Below are positions 14,650-25,300 of a DNA stretch of 64,000 nucleotides, one piece after another (the first letter of the stretch is position 1; each line of letters begins with the position of its first letter). This DNA comes from Macrobrachium rosenbergii (taxonomy: Eukaryota; Arthropoda; Malacostraca; Decapoda; Palaemonidae), in the NCBI RefSeq assembly GCF_040412425.1, contig NC_089749.1:36552070-36616069 (forward strand), read 5' to 3'. The translations under genes were made by a program, and so were the position numbers. Under the pieces are notes generated by a model. It had not been told where the DNA came from. It worked only from the letters and a program-made list of their open reading frames with translations, and made no database searches.

Positions 14650-14964
14650 GATTTTTTTTTTTTTTTGAGCTATTTTATGTGTTTTTGAAGCCACATGAGC
14701 AAGGTATTTCAGCAAAAATTATATACTCCCACTACTATATGTTTTATCTCATCATCACTGGTTGCTAGTAGACAGACAAAGATCAAGGAACATAATATTT
14801 CTGAGAAATTTTGTATATTTATGATTGCACATTTAAAAAGAAAACATGCTGTTACTTCATGGGGCTTGGGGGTAAGGGGCCAAGTTGAGGCTTTGGGGGG
14901 GGGCAAGTTGGGTCTTGAGGGGGGCAGTTGACCCCCCCAACCCCCCGGCCAAATGACGCTCCTG
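14650..14964 (-). mobile_element. Terminal portion of a hAT-like transposon
   Basis: Read on the minus strand the segment begins CAGGAGCGTCATTTGG, followed by a G-rich then C-rich subterminal stretch, a layout typical of hAT termini. The start is related to the reverse complement of the hAT end at 47938 (CAGAGGCGTAATTAGG). The eight bases after it, TTCCAGGC, are the expected place for a target duplication, but I did not find the mate. A T-rich run at 14652-14667 marks the junction with the gag fragment. Confidence 0.5.
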
Positions 14965-15010
14965 TTCCAGGCATATAAATTGTGCCACAACCTTCAAGGT
15001 GCTCTCGTAC

Positions 15011-15240
15011 CTGCATGGATCCTCCACTGTAATTCTGCCTCTGTTGCTGTCCACCTCCAAATAAATCTGCTGAAGAGATGGATGAAGAACCTTCATACTT
15101 GGCAAGGGTAGAACGGATTTCAGCATCTGGATCTTTATCTTGGAAGTACATATCTGAAGATATGCTTTTAGCATTTCCAAATTTCTGTTGAGCCATGTTT
15201 TCTTCTACTGGTGTGTACTTGTAATTTGTAGAGGCTGATA
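15011..15240 (-). CDS. ArfGAP3: ArfGAP2/3-type Arf GTPase-activating protein, C-terminal exon
   Basis: ArfGAP2/3 (yeast Glo3) stimulates GTP hydrolysis by Arf1 on COPI vesicles at the Golgi. This exon encodes the conserved C-terminal Glo3 regulatory region: [16 protein letters not shown], then an acidic linker, then [11 protein letters not shown], giving two copies of the ISSxxxF motif that marks the family. The acceptor (TTTTTTTCAG) and donor (CAG|GTACGA) are both good, and the exon is 230 bp. It begins with two bases of a codon, exactly what the preceding exon (15493-15695) leaves. The last exon, which should encode the amphipathic C-terminus ending near a QDRYG-like motif, was not found. 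The catalytic zinc-finger ArfGAP domain would be encoded upstream on the minus strand, at coordinates above 15695 or beyond the window. Confidence 0.85.
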
Positions 15241-15492
15241 CTGAAAAAAATCAATATTACTGAAGATAAGCAACACTATTTTATATAATAAAATTTATTC
15301 CATGCAAACTCATGATTCAAGCTTTTCCAGCTGTAAGAGTTTTCCTTTCTCTTATTCCTTTACTATGCAAGTACTGTACTGCATTGCACACTGAATCTCA
15401 TGCATTTATTCTTTGAATGTATATGAAAATAAACTTTAGGCGTTGTATAAATATGTTCCCCTTCATTCCCATAAGTGAAATGGTACACCAAC

Positions 15493-15695
15493 CTTTACTG
15501 GAATTGGAGAGACTTCCAAGACTATTTGAAGAGCTAACACCAGATGAAGACTTGCTTGTGTTGTTACTTAATTCATCATCCAAAGATGAAGATGACGTCA
15601 TGGACGATTTATTACTCAACAGGTCATCTATACCAGACCCATTTCCACTACCAAACCCATAACTACCTCGATCCTCAATTGGACTGTCGCGATAT
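15493..15695 (-). CDS. ArfGAP3: ArfGAP2/3 linker exon, Ser-rich
   Basis: Precedes the exon at 15011-15240 on the minus strand across a 252-bp intron. Its acceptor is TTTTTACCAG and its predicted donor AAAG|GTTGGT. It encodes YRDSPIEDRGSYGFG, then an acidic/serine-rich linker (SSSSLDDELSNN, GVSSSNSLGSLSNSSK). It ends with one base of a codon, and the next exon supplies two, so the reading frame is continuous. Such linkers are poorly conserved. The assignment rests on position, phase and strand, not on motifs. Confidence 0.72.
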
Positions 15696-15724
15696 CTGGT
15701 AAAAACAAATTTTCAGGTTTAGAC

Positions 15725-16594
15725 TCTAGTTACTCCTTACTAGTGACATAACTACTGGTCTGTGAATTGTTGTCATTCCCCAGATTCTGCTGCAGTAGTT
15801 GATTATGCTCAAGGCCATCGACTGTATTATTGTTAAGCAAGATGTCTTATCTAACCTATCTTTTATGCGGTTGAGAAAGAATAATACACCATTTACTTTT
15901 CTTATTATGTGGCTGATGTGGTGATCGAATAACATATACTGATCCGTAAGTACGCCAAGGTTCTCCTACCTTTTGTGATGGCCTGATAGGCGTCTCATAA
16001 AAAAATATTGTTACATTTGTGGGCAATCTAGATATTAACTGGCGTGATCCTATCAACATACAATGGGTTTTTTCCTCATAAACATTTAAGCCATTCATTT
16101 GAAAATACTTTTTTGCTTCTCTTAGAGCAACTTCAGCTTGATTTAGTAAATCTTCGAATTCTCTGATATTGCCAGATATTATTATCTGAGAATCATCTGC
16201 ATACTGAATTAAATAGTATTTGCTCAGTACTTTTGCCATATCATTAATATAAATCAAAAACAGTATAGGCCCTAAGATTGAGCCCTGTCGCACGCCATAA
16301 CCTACGCTCATTGGAGATGACAAAACTGAATCAATTCTTACTGACTGAACTCGGTCCGTTAAGCAGTCGTTAAACCAGAACTCGTCAATATGCAGTTGTT
16401 TATATTTGTGTATGAGTATTGGGTGTGATACGCTATCAAAGGCCTTAGTAAGGTTGAGAAGTAGAAGTGATATCTTCTGGTTGTCGATGTTTTCATATAT
16501 GTATTCATTAACTTTCATAAGAGCTGATTCAGTTGATAACTGTGCTCTAAAACCGTGTTGGCCATTTGACAACAATTTATTACTCTCCAAAAAG

Positions 16595-16597
<3 letters not shown>
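15725..16597 (-). pseudogene. 5'-truncated LINE reverse transcriptase (CR1/Jockey-type)
   Basis: The minus strand encodes most of a non-LTR reverse transcriptase: the motif before RT-1 (QHGFRAQLSTESAL), the first catalytic block (KAFDSVSHP), the RQGSILGPILFLIYINDM block, the catalytic YADDS box and the thumb. A frameshift near 15950 moves the C-terminal part (HHISHIIRKVNGVLFFLNRI) to another frame. Endonuclease and ORF1 are missing: the copy starts at the (GA)n tract, consistent with 5' truncation. It lies in the ArfGAP intron in the same orientation as the gene and ends about 28 bp before the acceptor of the exon at 15695. The clade is uncertain without a tree. Confidence 0.85.

Positions 16598-16645
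<48 letters not shown>
16598..16645. repeat. (GA)n microsatellite at the LINE 5' break
   Basis: About 48 bp of GA repeat directly abutting the truncated end of the LINE fragment. Confidence 0.95.
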
Positions 16646-16647
<2 letters not shown>

Positions 16648-18778
16648 CAAAACTAATCAACAATAATTATTACTCAAGTTATCTCGTCCCCTTCACTCGT
16701 TCCTTCAGTTATCAAATTTCAAAAGTTTGTTTGATCAAATATCAAAGGACTTTCTTCCACCTCCTCTGCCACTTGGCGCCTCGCCCCCTGGGGGAGAATT
16801 TCAGAAGTAACTCTCTCTCTCTCTCTCTCTCTCTTTTACATTCGATACTTTTAAAGTTAAACGGCAAAATATTTACAAAATTTGTATTTATTTGGTTGCC
16901 TGTAAGATATAAATCCTTTCATAATAAAAATTTTTAGTTTTAAAATAATAATAATAATGATAATAATAATAATAGATTTTTCTTTGCAATCTTCAGCAGC
17001 CCTCCCGCAACCAGACCCCACTCTCTCCCCCTCTGAATGAACTCTCTCAAAATTCTTTCCTCCAATCTTAGCAAAAGAATTTTTATAAGACGCCTTTCTT
17101 AAATTGCAATTTTATTTTGAAAAGGAACAATCCTCAAGACCCTTTCAAACCATCTACACTTAAATCACTACCGTGTTACTACCACTGCGACTTCTACAAA
17201 CTCTCATGTAGTATGTATGAAGACTGTATATTACAAAGCCTACTGAAGCTTCTACAAAATCAAGCGATAATAATAATGTTCTATTTCACGCCAAAAAGGG
17301 CTTCCGTAACCTTCAGTGAAACCACAATATCCTGCTATGAAGAAGGAGAGAGTTCAACCCGACAGTTTCCCTCATTCATCAATTTGTCTTGGTTTGATTT
17401 CTATGAAATTTGGGCCACAAAGTCCTTTCGTCCAATGAGCGATTAAGACAGTGAAGTGAGGAAGTTGGAGCAGTTGGACAGCAAGAGATCCAGTAAATAA
17501 AGGAGTTGAAGAATAAGGATCTCAAGGTGGAACTGGAAGAAAACCCCACAGTTGCACTAAGGTAACAGTTAGAGAGGTTGGACAGCAATACTGGAGAAAG
17601 GAAGCGGGAATGGAAATAAAGTAAAAGGCTAAAAGAAGTGGGTGCAGAAGCAAGGGGCCGAAGGAAGGGGCGCTGCAAACACCCTTCAGTCAGTAGTGCC
17701 TGCAGTGCACCACGTGAAGAGCACTGATGGCACTAGGCCACCACCCCCACCCCTCAGTGCATCCTTGACTTGCCAAAACTATCATTCATAACCGCAGTCA
17801 TCATACGACGCAAAACTCTGACAATTTCTCCAAAAAAAAAAAAAAAAATAAAAATAAAAAACTTGATAAAAACAAACCAGTTTTCCGAGAAAATATCTTT
17901 TCAGTGTCTCTTGGAATCTAATCTCATCGCTGGGAATCTCATTATAATTTTTGGTCTGTAAATTCCTGAAGAGTTTCCATGATATTCTTATAGGTCAGAG
18001 CTCCAAGTCAGTGTTGGTGTTCAGTTTATTTTAGTCTACCTTGAGTATGTTTTTCATTTTCTTTGTGAGCCTAGTGTTGTCATAAACGCTAGATGTAATG
18101 AATGTTGATGTTGCAAAATTGCATTTCCCTTTATGCCTAATGTGTAGGTCTGTAATATTTTTTATTGAGTTTCTTTAAAGGAGTAGTGACATTCATTTGT
18201 GTATTGTCTTTTTCAAAAGTGTTTGGCTGTATCGTGTTGATGGTCCACTGTTTGTTATGGGTGCCTGACAGATTGTTGGAACTGCAAAAGCCTAGCAACT
18301 CAATGCTTCATTCTTGGCTTATTCTGTTGTCATGTAAACCTTGTACTGTACATTTTTACAGTGAATAAAAGCCAACTGATTATGAAGATATCATCTTTGC
18401 TTCCAAACCAACCAAGTTTTAACAGTCAGGAGGAAAGCTTGTGAAGGAAGAAGATAAGAATTCACTGAAGACTCAAGAAGAAGAAGAATTGGTGCCAAAG
18501 GATGTGAGATAAAAACTCTGGTTTTAATCTTTGTTTTGGATAAAAATCACACAGCGATAAGAAAGTCCATCTATTTTTGCACTCTTGAAGAAGAACAATA
18601 AAAAGAAGTTGATGATGAAATGGTTTTAATTGAGGAAATATCTATTGTTTCTTCTCCAGATTTATTTTAAAATTGATGGAAGTGAACGAAAAATGAATTA
18701 TGCAAGTGTTCCGGTGTTATTGGTCAATGGTATTATGTATATTTATTCACAATTCTTACTGAGTGGGTACATATAGGC

Positions 18779-18781
<3 letters not shown>
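16646..18781. other. Noncoding region, possibly ArfGAP intron
   Basis: No exon was recognised on either strand. It contains a (CT)n tract at 16809-16833, an (AAT)n tract at 16944-16972 and a poly-A run near 17832-17846. The segment at about 17430-17770, with GCTGCAAACACCC and TGCAGTGCACCACGTGAAG, looks like a dispersed decapod-type repeat from memory, but I have no second copy here to prove it. Confidence 0.45.

Positions 18782-18812
<31 letters not shown>
18782..18812. repeat. (GA)n microsatellite
   Basis: Short GA tract just outside the LTR end of the minus-strand retrotransposon. Confidence 0.93.
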
Positions 18813-18818
<6 letters not shown>

Positions 18819-18828
18819 CGTTATGAGA

Positions 18829-19105
18829 TTTTAAGAGGTGCAAAAGAAACGAGCAGGATAAGGTTACTGCTGCTTTATTCATGATCCAGGCAGTCTATAT
18901 AGCGGCAGACTGGCATGCGCCGCGGAATAGCCTACAATGAAAACCTCAGTGACCTGAGGTCGATAATAAATAACAATAAATACAGCGAACCAGTACACTT
19001 TACAATGTAAGAACAGACAGAAATGGAATTGGATACAATCTTGATGCCTGTGAAAGAAGAAACATGATACATTTTTGACAGCAGGTAAACAAAATATATA
19101 CATAG
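18829..19105 (-). mobile_element. LTR of copy 1 (approximate limits)
   Basis: The minus strand carries the LTR landmarks in the same order as the LTR at 50899-51262: GACCTCAGGTCAC, GCCGCTATATAG (TATA region), GAATAAAGCAGCAGTA (poly-A signal) and the terminal TTTTGCACCTCTTAAAA. No purine-rich tract is seen between the end of pol (19107) and the LTR, unlike the other copies, suggesting a deletion there. The 5' limit is not sharp. Confidence 0.65.
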
Positions 19106-19106
19106 T

Positions 19107-19640
19107 TTAAATGATTGAACTTTGCGTGACCTGACGCGTCGGCGTATCTGCTGGGGTGCTGCAGGGGCCCTGGCTGCGTGAGGACATCGGGGGAATGCCC
19201 TCTGTGTGGGTTTGCCTGACTGCGGGTGTGGGCTGACTTTTTCGGGGGTGGCTGCGTCTCCGCCCCTTGCGAGGTCCCAGCTGTGGTGAAGGCTGAGCAG
19301 GCGGAGGGTGCGGTGCGGTGGCGTCTGTGTCCTCCTCCAGAAGGGCGGGCTTGACTCGGTCAATTGACACCCAGTCGTTCCTCCCTTGAAGTGCGAGCAG
19401 GAACGCCTTGGTGTTCTGCTCCAGCACACAGAAGGGTTCCCTGTAGGGCCTGATCAGTGGCGGGCGGATGGCGTCATCCCTGACAAAGACGTGGGTGGTG
19501 GAGGCCAGCCCGGGCGGCGTGAAGGAGGCCGACTTGTTGGTATATGTCCGCTTGCAGGGGGCGAACTTGCCGACTATGTCGCGAAGCCTCTGGACCGAGG
19601 GGTTGTGGCGATCCTCTGTCACAAGCTCACCCGGGACCAC
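19107..19640 (-). pseudogene. pol: Integrase C-terminal part (copy 1)
   Basis: Open for 177 residues. It contains the end of the catalytic-domain linker (SVQRLRDIVGKF), THVFVRDDAIRPPL, and the GPY/F-like module RPYREPFCVLEQNTKAF followed by DWVSIDRVKPALLEE. It ends in a Pro-rich, basic tail (RKGRRRSHPRK). This domain helps integrase bind DNA and multimerise. It is out of frame with the integrase core upstream, so the copy cannot make one complete protein. Confidence 0.82.
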
Positions 19641-19683
19641 GAGGGACTCACCGTAGGATTTTTCAGCCGCAGACGGGGCGCCG

Positions 19684-20394
19684 TCAGGTCCTGGGGGCAG
19701 TTCTCAACCCGAGAAGGACCCACGGCAGCTGGTACTTCCAGTCCTCGGCGGTGCAGCGGGCCATAAGGGACGCCTTCAGGGACCTATGAAACCTCTCGAC
19801 CAAGCCATTGGCTGCTGGGTAGTAGGCCGTGGTGGTGTGATGCGTTGTCCCTGGCAGCCGGGCCAGGGCGGACCACAACTCGGACAGGAAAGCAGGACCC
19901 CTGTCGGTTGTGATGTGGTCTGGGACGCCGAAACGGCTGATCCAGCTGGAGAGCAGGGCCTCGGCACATGCGCTGGCGGTGGCCTCTTGCATTGGCATGG
20001 CTTTGGGCCACCTCGTTGAGCGGTCTACCGCCGTCAGGAGGTATCTGGACCCGCCTGATGGGGGAAGGGGCCCGACGATGTTGATGTGGATGTGGCCGAA
20101 GCGGCTCTCTGGCTGCGGGAACTCGCCTACCCGGGACTCGGTGTGACATCCCACCTTGCTGGTTTGGCACTGCAGGCACTGCCTTGCCTAGGACCTCGCG
20201 TCCTTCTGCATTCCGTGCCAGGCGAACTTCCCTGACAGTAGCTTGGCCGTCGTCCTGCCGGAGGGGTGTGAGAAGCTGTGGATGACGTCGAATACCTGGT
20301 GGCAGCAGGAGGCTGGCACCAGGGGCGGGGCTGGCCGGTACTGACGTCGCAGAGGAGACTTGGGCCCCCGGGGGCGAGGGGCACGTCCCGCCAC
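19684..20394 (-). pseudogene. pol: Integrase zinc-binding and catalytic core (copy 1)
   Basis: Integrase inserts the cDNA into the host genome. The HHCC region lies at 20394-20188 (FDVIHSFSHPSGRTT, then FAWHGM) with the CxxC pair just after (about 20187-20150, CLQCQTSKV). The catalytic core at 20154-19684 keeps the three acidic residues in GHIHINIVGP (Asp here replaced by Asn at the expected position in HIDVVGP-type motifs), TTDRGPAF and NGLVERFHRS. A stop and frame changes separate the zinc-binding part from the core, so it is not functional as read. Confidence 0.8.
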
Positions 20395-21680
20395 TTCAGG
20401 GACGTGATGGTGGTGCAGTGGGCTGGGGTCTCTGGGTCAGCGGCCTGTTCCCTGGCGAGGTCTTTGTAGGTGATCCTGAGCTGCACTTTGTTCAACTCGA
20501 CCCTGGAGAGCACGTCTGCCACAGGGTTCTTCCTGCCGGGGAGGTACTTGATGGAGCAGATGAACTCAGCGATGGCTGAGAGATGCTGCTGCTGCCTGGA
20601 AGACCATGCGTCCCCTTGCTTTGTGAAGGCGTGTACCAGCGGCTGGTGGTCCGTATAGATTGTGAAGGGCGTGCCCTCCAGAAGGAACTTGAAATGCCAG
20701 ACTGCACGGTACACTGCGCAGAGTTCCCTGTTGAAGGTGCTGTAACGGGCTTTGGTGGGGTTGAGTTTCTTGCTGAAGAAGGCGATGGGCTGGGGGGCGC
20801 CGTCGATGAACTGCTCCAAGACAGCACCACAGGCGACGTTGCTGGTGTCTGTCATCAGCTGGAGGGGGCCGTTGGGATCCTGGTGAGCCAAGGCAGTTGC
20901 CTCGGCGAGGGCGACCTTCGTCAGGGAGAAGGCCTGCTGCTGGCTGGGTCCCCACAACAAGGACTTTGGTTGGCCTTTGAGTGTTTCCGTCAGGGGGGCA
21001 GTGGTGTACGCGACCCCGGGGATGAACCTCCTGTAGTAGTTCACCATCCCGAGGAACTCCTGGATGGCCTTGATGGAGGTGGGGAGGGGAACCTGGTGAC
21101 AGCTGCTGACTTTGGATGTGAGCGAGCGGACACCATCCGGGGATATCTCATGGCCCAGGAAATCGGCTTTCTGGATGCCGAAGGTGCACTTGTCGAAACG
21201 TACGATGAGGCCGATCTCCTGCAGGCTCTGCAGGACTGCCCAGATGTGTTTCTGGTGCTCCCTGTGGGACCTGGAAAATATAAGGATATCCACTACGTAG
21301 CAGACGCAGAACTTCAGGTCTCCCAGGATGCTGTCCATGAGCCGCTGGAAATTCGCCCCGGCGTTCCTCAGGCCGAAGGTGGAGAGGGCGAACACGTAGG
21401 ACCCGAAAGGCGTGATGATGGCGGTCTTTGGTGTGCCCTCTGGCGTGACTGGTATCTGAAAATAGGATTTCAAGAGATCCAACTTAGTAATAATTTTGGC
21501 CCCGTGGAAGGAAGCCGTTAGGTCCTGCATGTTCGGCAGGGGGTAATGGTCAGGTTCTGTTGCGAGGTTAAGCCGCCTGTAGTCGCTGCAGGGTCTCCAG
21601 GAACCGTCTGGTTTCTGCACCATGTGGAGGGGGGATGCCCACAGGCTGGAGGCCTTCATGCAGATTCCCATCCATTCCAT
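20127..21680 (-). CDS. pol: Reverse transcriptase - RNase H, open 517 codons, YVVD active site (copy 1)
   Basis: Best open frame of the family. RT: SPLHMVQKPDGSWRPCSDYR, then ITKLDLLKSYFQIPV (first catalytic Asp present), GSYVFALSTFGLRNAGANFQ, then CYVVDILIF at 21288-21299, where the conserved YVDD box has Val for its first Asp. Next come VRFDKCTFG, FLGHEIS and FLGMVNYYRRFIPG. RNase H: LMTDTSNVACGAVLEQ, KLNPTKARYSTFNRELCAV, YTDHQPLVHAF, GRKNPVADVLSR. The frame then slips at about 20330, so the last ~65 residues are out-of-frame sequence. The lost Asp should kill polymerase activity. The element is therefore inactive despite the long frame. Confidence 0.88.
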   Translation of the reverse strand: MEWMGICMKASSLWASPLHMVQKPDGSWRPCSDYRRLNLATEPDHYPLPNMQDLTASFHGAKIITKLDLLKSYFQIPVTPEGTPKTAIITPFGSYVFALSTFGLRNAGANFQRLMDSILGDLKFCVCYVVDILIFSRSHREHQKHIWAVLQSLQEIGLIVRFDKCTFGIQKADFLGHEISPDGVRSLTSKVSSCHQVPLPTSIKAIQEFLGMVNYYRRFIPGVAYTTAPLTETLKGQPKSLLWGPSQQQAFSLTKVALAEATALAHQDPNGPLQLMTDTSNVACGAVLEQFIDGAPQPIAFFSKKLNPTKARYSTFNRELCAVYRAVWHFKFLLEGTPFTIYTDHQPLVHAFTKQGDAWSSRQQQHLSAIAEFICSIKYLPGRKNPVADVLSRVELNKVQLRITYKDLAREQAADPETPAHCTTITSLKWRDVPLAPGGPSLLCDVSTGQPRPWCQPPAATRYSTSSTASHTPPAGRRPSYCQGSSPGTECRRTRGPRQGSACSAKPARWDVTPSPG

Positions 21681-22121
21681 TTCAGCAAATGCGTTCTTGG
21701 CCTCCTGTAGGCGCCGCGGGGGAAACCTCCGGAACCTCGCGTGTGCAGGGGGGCCCTTTGTCTTTATGTGATGGTAGATGCCATGTTTGGCTGGGGCCCC
21801 GGGGACTTGGCGGAGCTCAGGCCTGAAAACTTCCAGGAACTCTGTCAGCAGCTGTGCGTACTGGTGGGGGGCGACGGAACAGATGGTGGGCGCCTTGGGA
21901 GGGACTGGCAGGAGTCGGTGTCGAGGAGGCGCTTCCTACCGACGTCGACTGCCAGCCCAAAGTGGGCAAGGAAATCCGCACCCAGGAGCAGGGTCCTCAC
22001 GTCCGCAATGACGAAGTCCCAGGAATATCTCCGGCCAAGGATGGAGATCGACAGGGGCCTGGTGCCATTGGAGAGGATGGGGACCCGTTGCGGCCATCAG
22101 GAAGGCAGCCAGGTCCAATTC

Positions 22122-22328
22122 TCACTTGAGATCCTCTCTGGATGCCGGGAAGATTGATCTAATGGCCCCCGTGTCGACCAGCATCATCCTGCCGGAGACG
22201 GTGTTGCGGACGTAGAAGCCTACTGATTCTGGGTGTCTGGGTTCTTCTGCTGCCATGGCTGTCCTGCTGGCTGCCGCCACCCCCGTTTTTTGAACGGGTG
22301 AATGAACAGGGCGGCAGGCAGTTCCGGT
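22122..22328 (-). pseudogene. Gag zinc-knuckle remnant and aspartic protease (copy 1)
   Basis: The minus strand shows the last part of the gag knuckle (CLPPCSF in one frame) and then the protease: SVGFYVRNTVSGRMM followed by LVDTGAIRSIFP with the catalytic D-T-G. The frame stops at AGEDL-like residues near 22125, and the remainder of the protease (matching ILGRRYTW… of copy 3) is in other frames at 21936-22118. The open frame that begins at 22412 starts inside satellite DNA, so its first ~30 residues are not real. Confidence 0.75.
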
Positions 22329-25300
22329 AGGTCCTATAGTAATACACACTCGAGTTTCGAACTCAGAACTAATAGGACCAAGAACCCCCACAAAAGTTCT
22401 ACAGCAACACACTCAAGGTCTCGAACTCAGAAACTACTGTAATATGCCCAAGAATCCATGTGGAAGGTCCTACAATAATACACACTAAAGTCTCGAACTC
22501 AGAAACTAATAGGGCATAGAATCCTTATGGTAGGTCCTATAGTAATACACACTCAAGTTTCGAACTCAGAAACTATTAGGCCCAAGAATCCTTATGGAAG
22601 TTCCTAAAATAATACACACTCAAGTCTCGATCTCAGAAACTAATAGGGCCCAAAATCCTTATGAAAGGTCCTACAGTGAATACACACTAAACCTATAGAA
22701 CTCAAGAAACTAATACGACCAGAATCCTTATGAAGGTCCTACAGTAATTCACACTAAAGTCTCGAACTCCAGAAAACTAATCGGGCCAAGAATCATATAT
22801 GAAGGTCTACAATGTGTAATACACACTAAAGTCTCGAACTCAGAAACTAATAGGGCCAAGAATCCTTATGAAAGGTCCTACAGTAATACACACACAAAGT
22901 CTCGAACTCAGAAACTAATAGGGCAAGAATCATATGAAAGGTCATACAGTAATACACACTAAGTCTCGAACTCAGAAACTAATAGGGCCAAGAATCTTTA
23001 TGGAAGGTCTTTTAGAAATACACATTAAATTCTCGAACTCAGAAACTAATAGGGACCAGAATCCTTATGAAATGTCCTACAATAATTCTACACACTAAAG
23101 TCTGAACTCAGAAAACTAATAGGGCCAACAATCCATATGGAAGATCCTACAGTAATACACATTAAAGTCTCGAACTCAGAAACTAATAGACCCAAGAATC
23201 CTTATGGAAGGTCCTACAGTAATACAAACTCAAGTCTCGGACTCAGAAACTAATAGGACCAAGAATCCTTATGGAAGGTCATATGTAATACACACTAGAG
23301 TCTCGAACTCAGAAACTAATAGGACCAAGAATCCCATGAAAGGTCCTACAGTAATACACACTAAAGTCTCTCGAACTCAAAACTAATAATAAAGGCCAAG
23401 AATCCTTATGGAAGGTCCTACAGTAATACACACTAAAGTCTCGAACTCAGAAACTAATAGGGCCAAGAATCCTTATGGAAGGTCCTACAGTAATACACAC
23501 TCAAGTCACGGACTGAGAAACTAATAGGGATAACAATCCTTATGGAATGTCTTACAGTAATACACGCTCAAGTCTCAAACGCAGAAACTAATACAGCCAA
23601 AAATCCTTATAGAAGGTCCTACATTAATACACACTCAAGGCTCGATCTCAGAAACTAATAACGCCAAGAATCCATATGGAAGGTCCAACAGTAATACACA
23701 CTAAACTCCAGAAACTAATAATGGGCCAAATAATCCTTATGAAATGTCTAACAGTAATAATGTCTTACCTAAAGTCTCGGACTCAGAAACTAATAGGATA
23801 AGAATCCTTATGGAATGTCCTACAGTAATACACACTAAAGTCTCGAACTCAGAAACTAATAGGCCAAAAATCCTTATGAAAGGTCCTACAGTAATACACA
23901 CTAAAACTCTCGAACTCAGAAACTAATATGGTCGGACCACAAAATCCATATGGAAGGTCCTAAAATAATACACACTCAAGTCTCGGACTCAGAAACTAAT
24001 AGTTCCAAAAATCCATATGGAAGGCCCTACAGTAATTCAAGTCTTAAACTCAGAAACTAATAGGGCCAACAATCATTATAGAAGGTCCAAAGAAACTAAA
24101 GTCTCGATAGGCTAATAGGGCCAGAATCCATATGAAAGGTCCTAATGTAATAATACTCGACTCAGAAACTAAAGTCTAATACAACTCAGAAACTATTAGG
24201 CCCAAGAATCCTTATGGAAGGTACCAAAATAATACACACTAAAGTCTTGAACTCAGAAACTAATAGGGCCAAAAATCATTATGGAAGGTCCGACACTAAT
24301 GCACACTCAAATATCTAACTCAGAAACTAATAGGGCCAAGAATCCTTATGGAAGGTCCTACAGTAATACACACTCAAGTCTCGATCTCAGAAGCTAATAG
24401 GACTAAGAATCCTTATGGAAGGCCCTACAGTAATACACACTCAAGTCTCGAACTAAGAAACTAATAAGGCCAAAATCTTAATGGAAGTTCCCACAGTAAC
24501 ACACACTCAAGTCTCGAACTCAGAAACTAATAAGGCTAAGAATCATAATGGAAGTTCCTACAGTAATACACACTCAAGTCTCGAACTCAGAAACTAATAG
24601 GGCCAAGAATCCTTATGGAAGGTCCTTCAGAAATACACACTAAAGTCTCAAACTCAGAAACTAATAGAAACAAGGATCCTTAGGGAGGGTACGACAGTAA
24701 TACACACTCAAGCCTCGAACTCAGAAACTAATAGACCCAAGAATCCTAATGGAAGGTCATACAGTAATAAACACTCAAGTCTCGAACTCAGAAACTAATA
24801 GACCCAAGAATCCTTATGGAAGGTCCTACAGTAATGCACGCTAAAGTCTCGAACTCAGAAACTAATAGGACCAAGAATCCTTATGGGAGGTCCTACAGTA
24901 ATACACACTAAAGTCTCGAACTCAGAAACTAATAGGGCGAAGAATCCTTATGGAAGGTCATACAGTAATAAACACTCAAGTCTCGAACTCAGAAACTAAT
25001 AGGGCCAAGAATCCTTATGGAAGGTCCTACAGTAATGCACGCTAAAGTCTCGAACTCAGAAACTAATAGGACCAAGAATCCTTATGGAATGTCCTACAAT
25101 AATACATACTAAAGTCTCGAACTCAGAAACTAATAGGCCCAAGAATCCTTATGGAAGGTCCAACAGTAATACACACTCAAGTCTCGAACTCAGAAACTAA
25201 TAAGACCAAGAATCTTTCTGGAAGGTCCTACAGTAATACACACTAAAGTCTCGAACTCAGAAACTAATAAGGCTAAGAATCATAATGGAAGTTCCTACAG

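Larger units (their letters stand above)
18829..22328 (-). mobile_element. CsRn1-type Ty3/mdg4 LTR retrotransposon, 5'-truncated (copy 1)
   Basis: On the minus strand it reads gag zinc-knuckle remnant, protease, RT, RNase H, integrase and one LTR. The gene order and strong similarity to the copies at 48-56 kb place it in the same family. Everything upstream of the end of gag is missing: the element stops at about 22328 where the 67-bp satellite begins. Only the 3' LTR side is present, so no target duplication can be tested. Confidence 0.9.

Noticed and set aside
17117..17678. Possible further ArfGAP exons or a separate gene
   Set aside because: Frames on both strands lack ArfGAP motifs, and part of the interval resembles a dispersed repeat.
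20583..21521. 312-codon plus-strand frame
   Set aside because: It is the antisense shadow of the minus-strand RT-RNase H, GC-rich and without motifs of its own.
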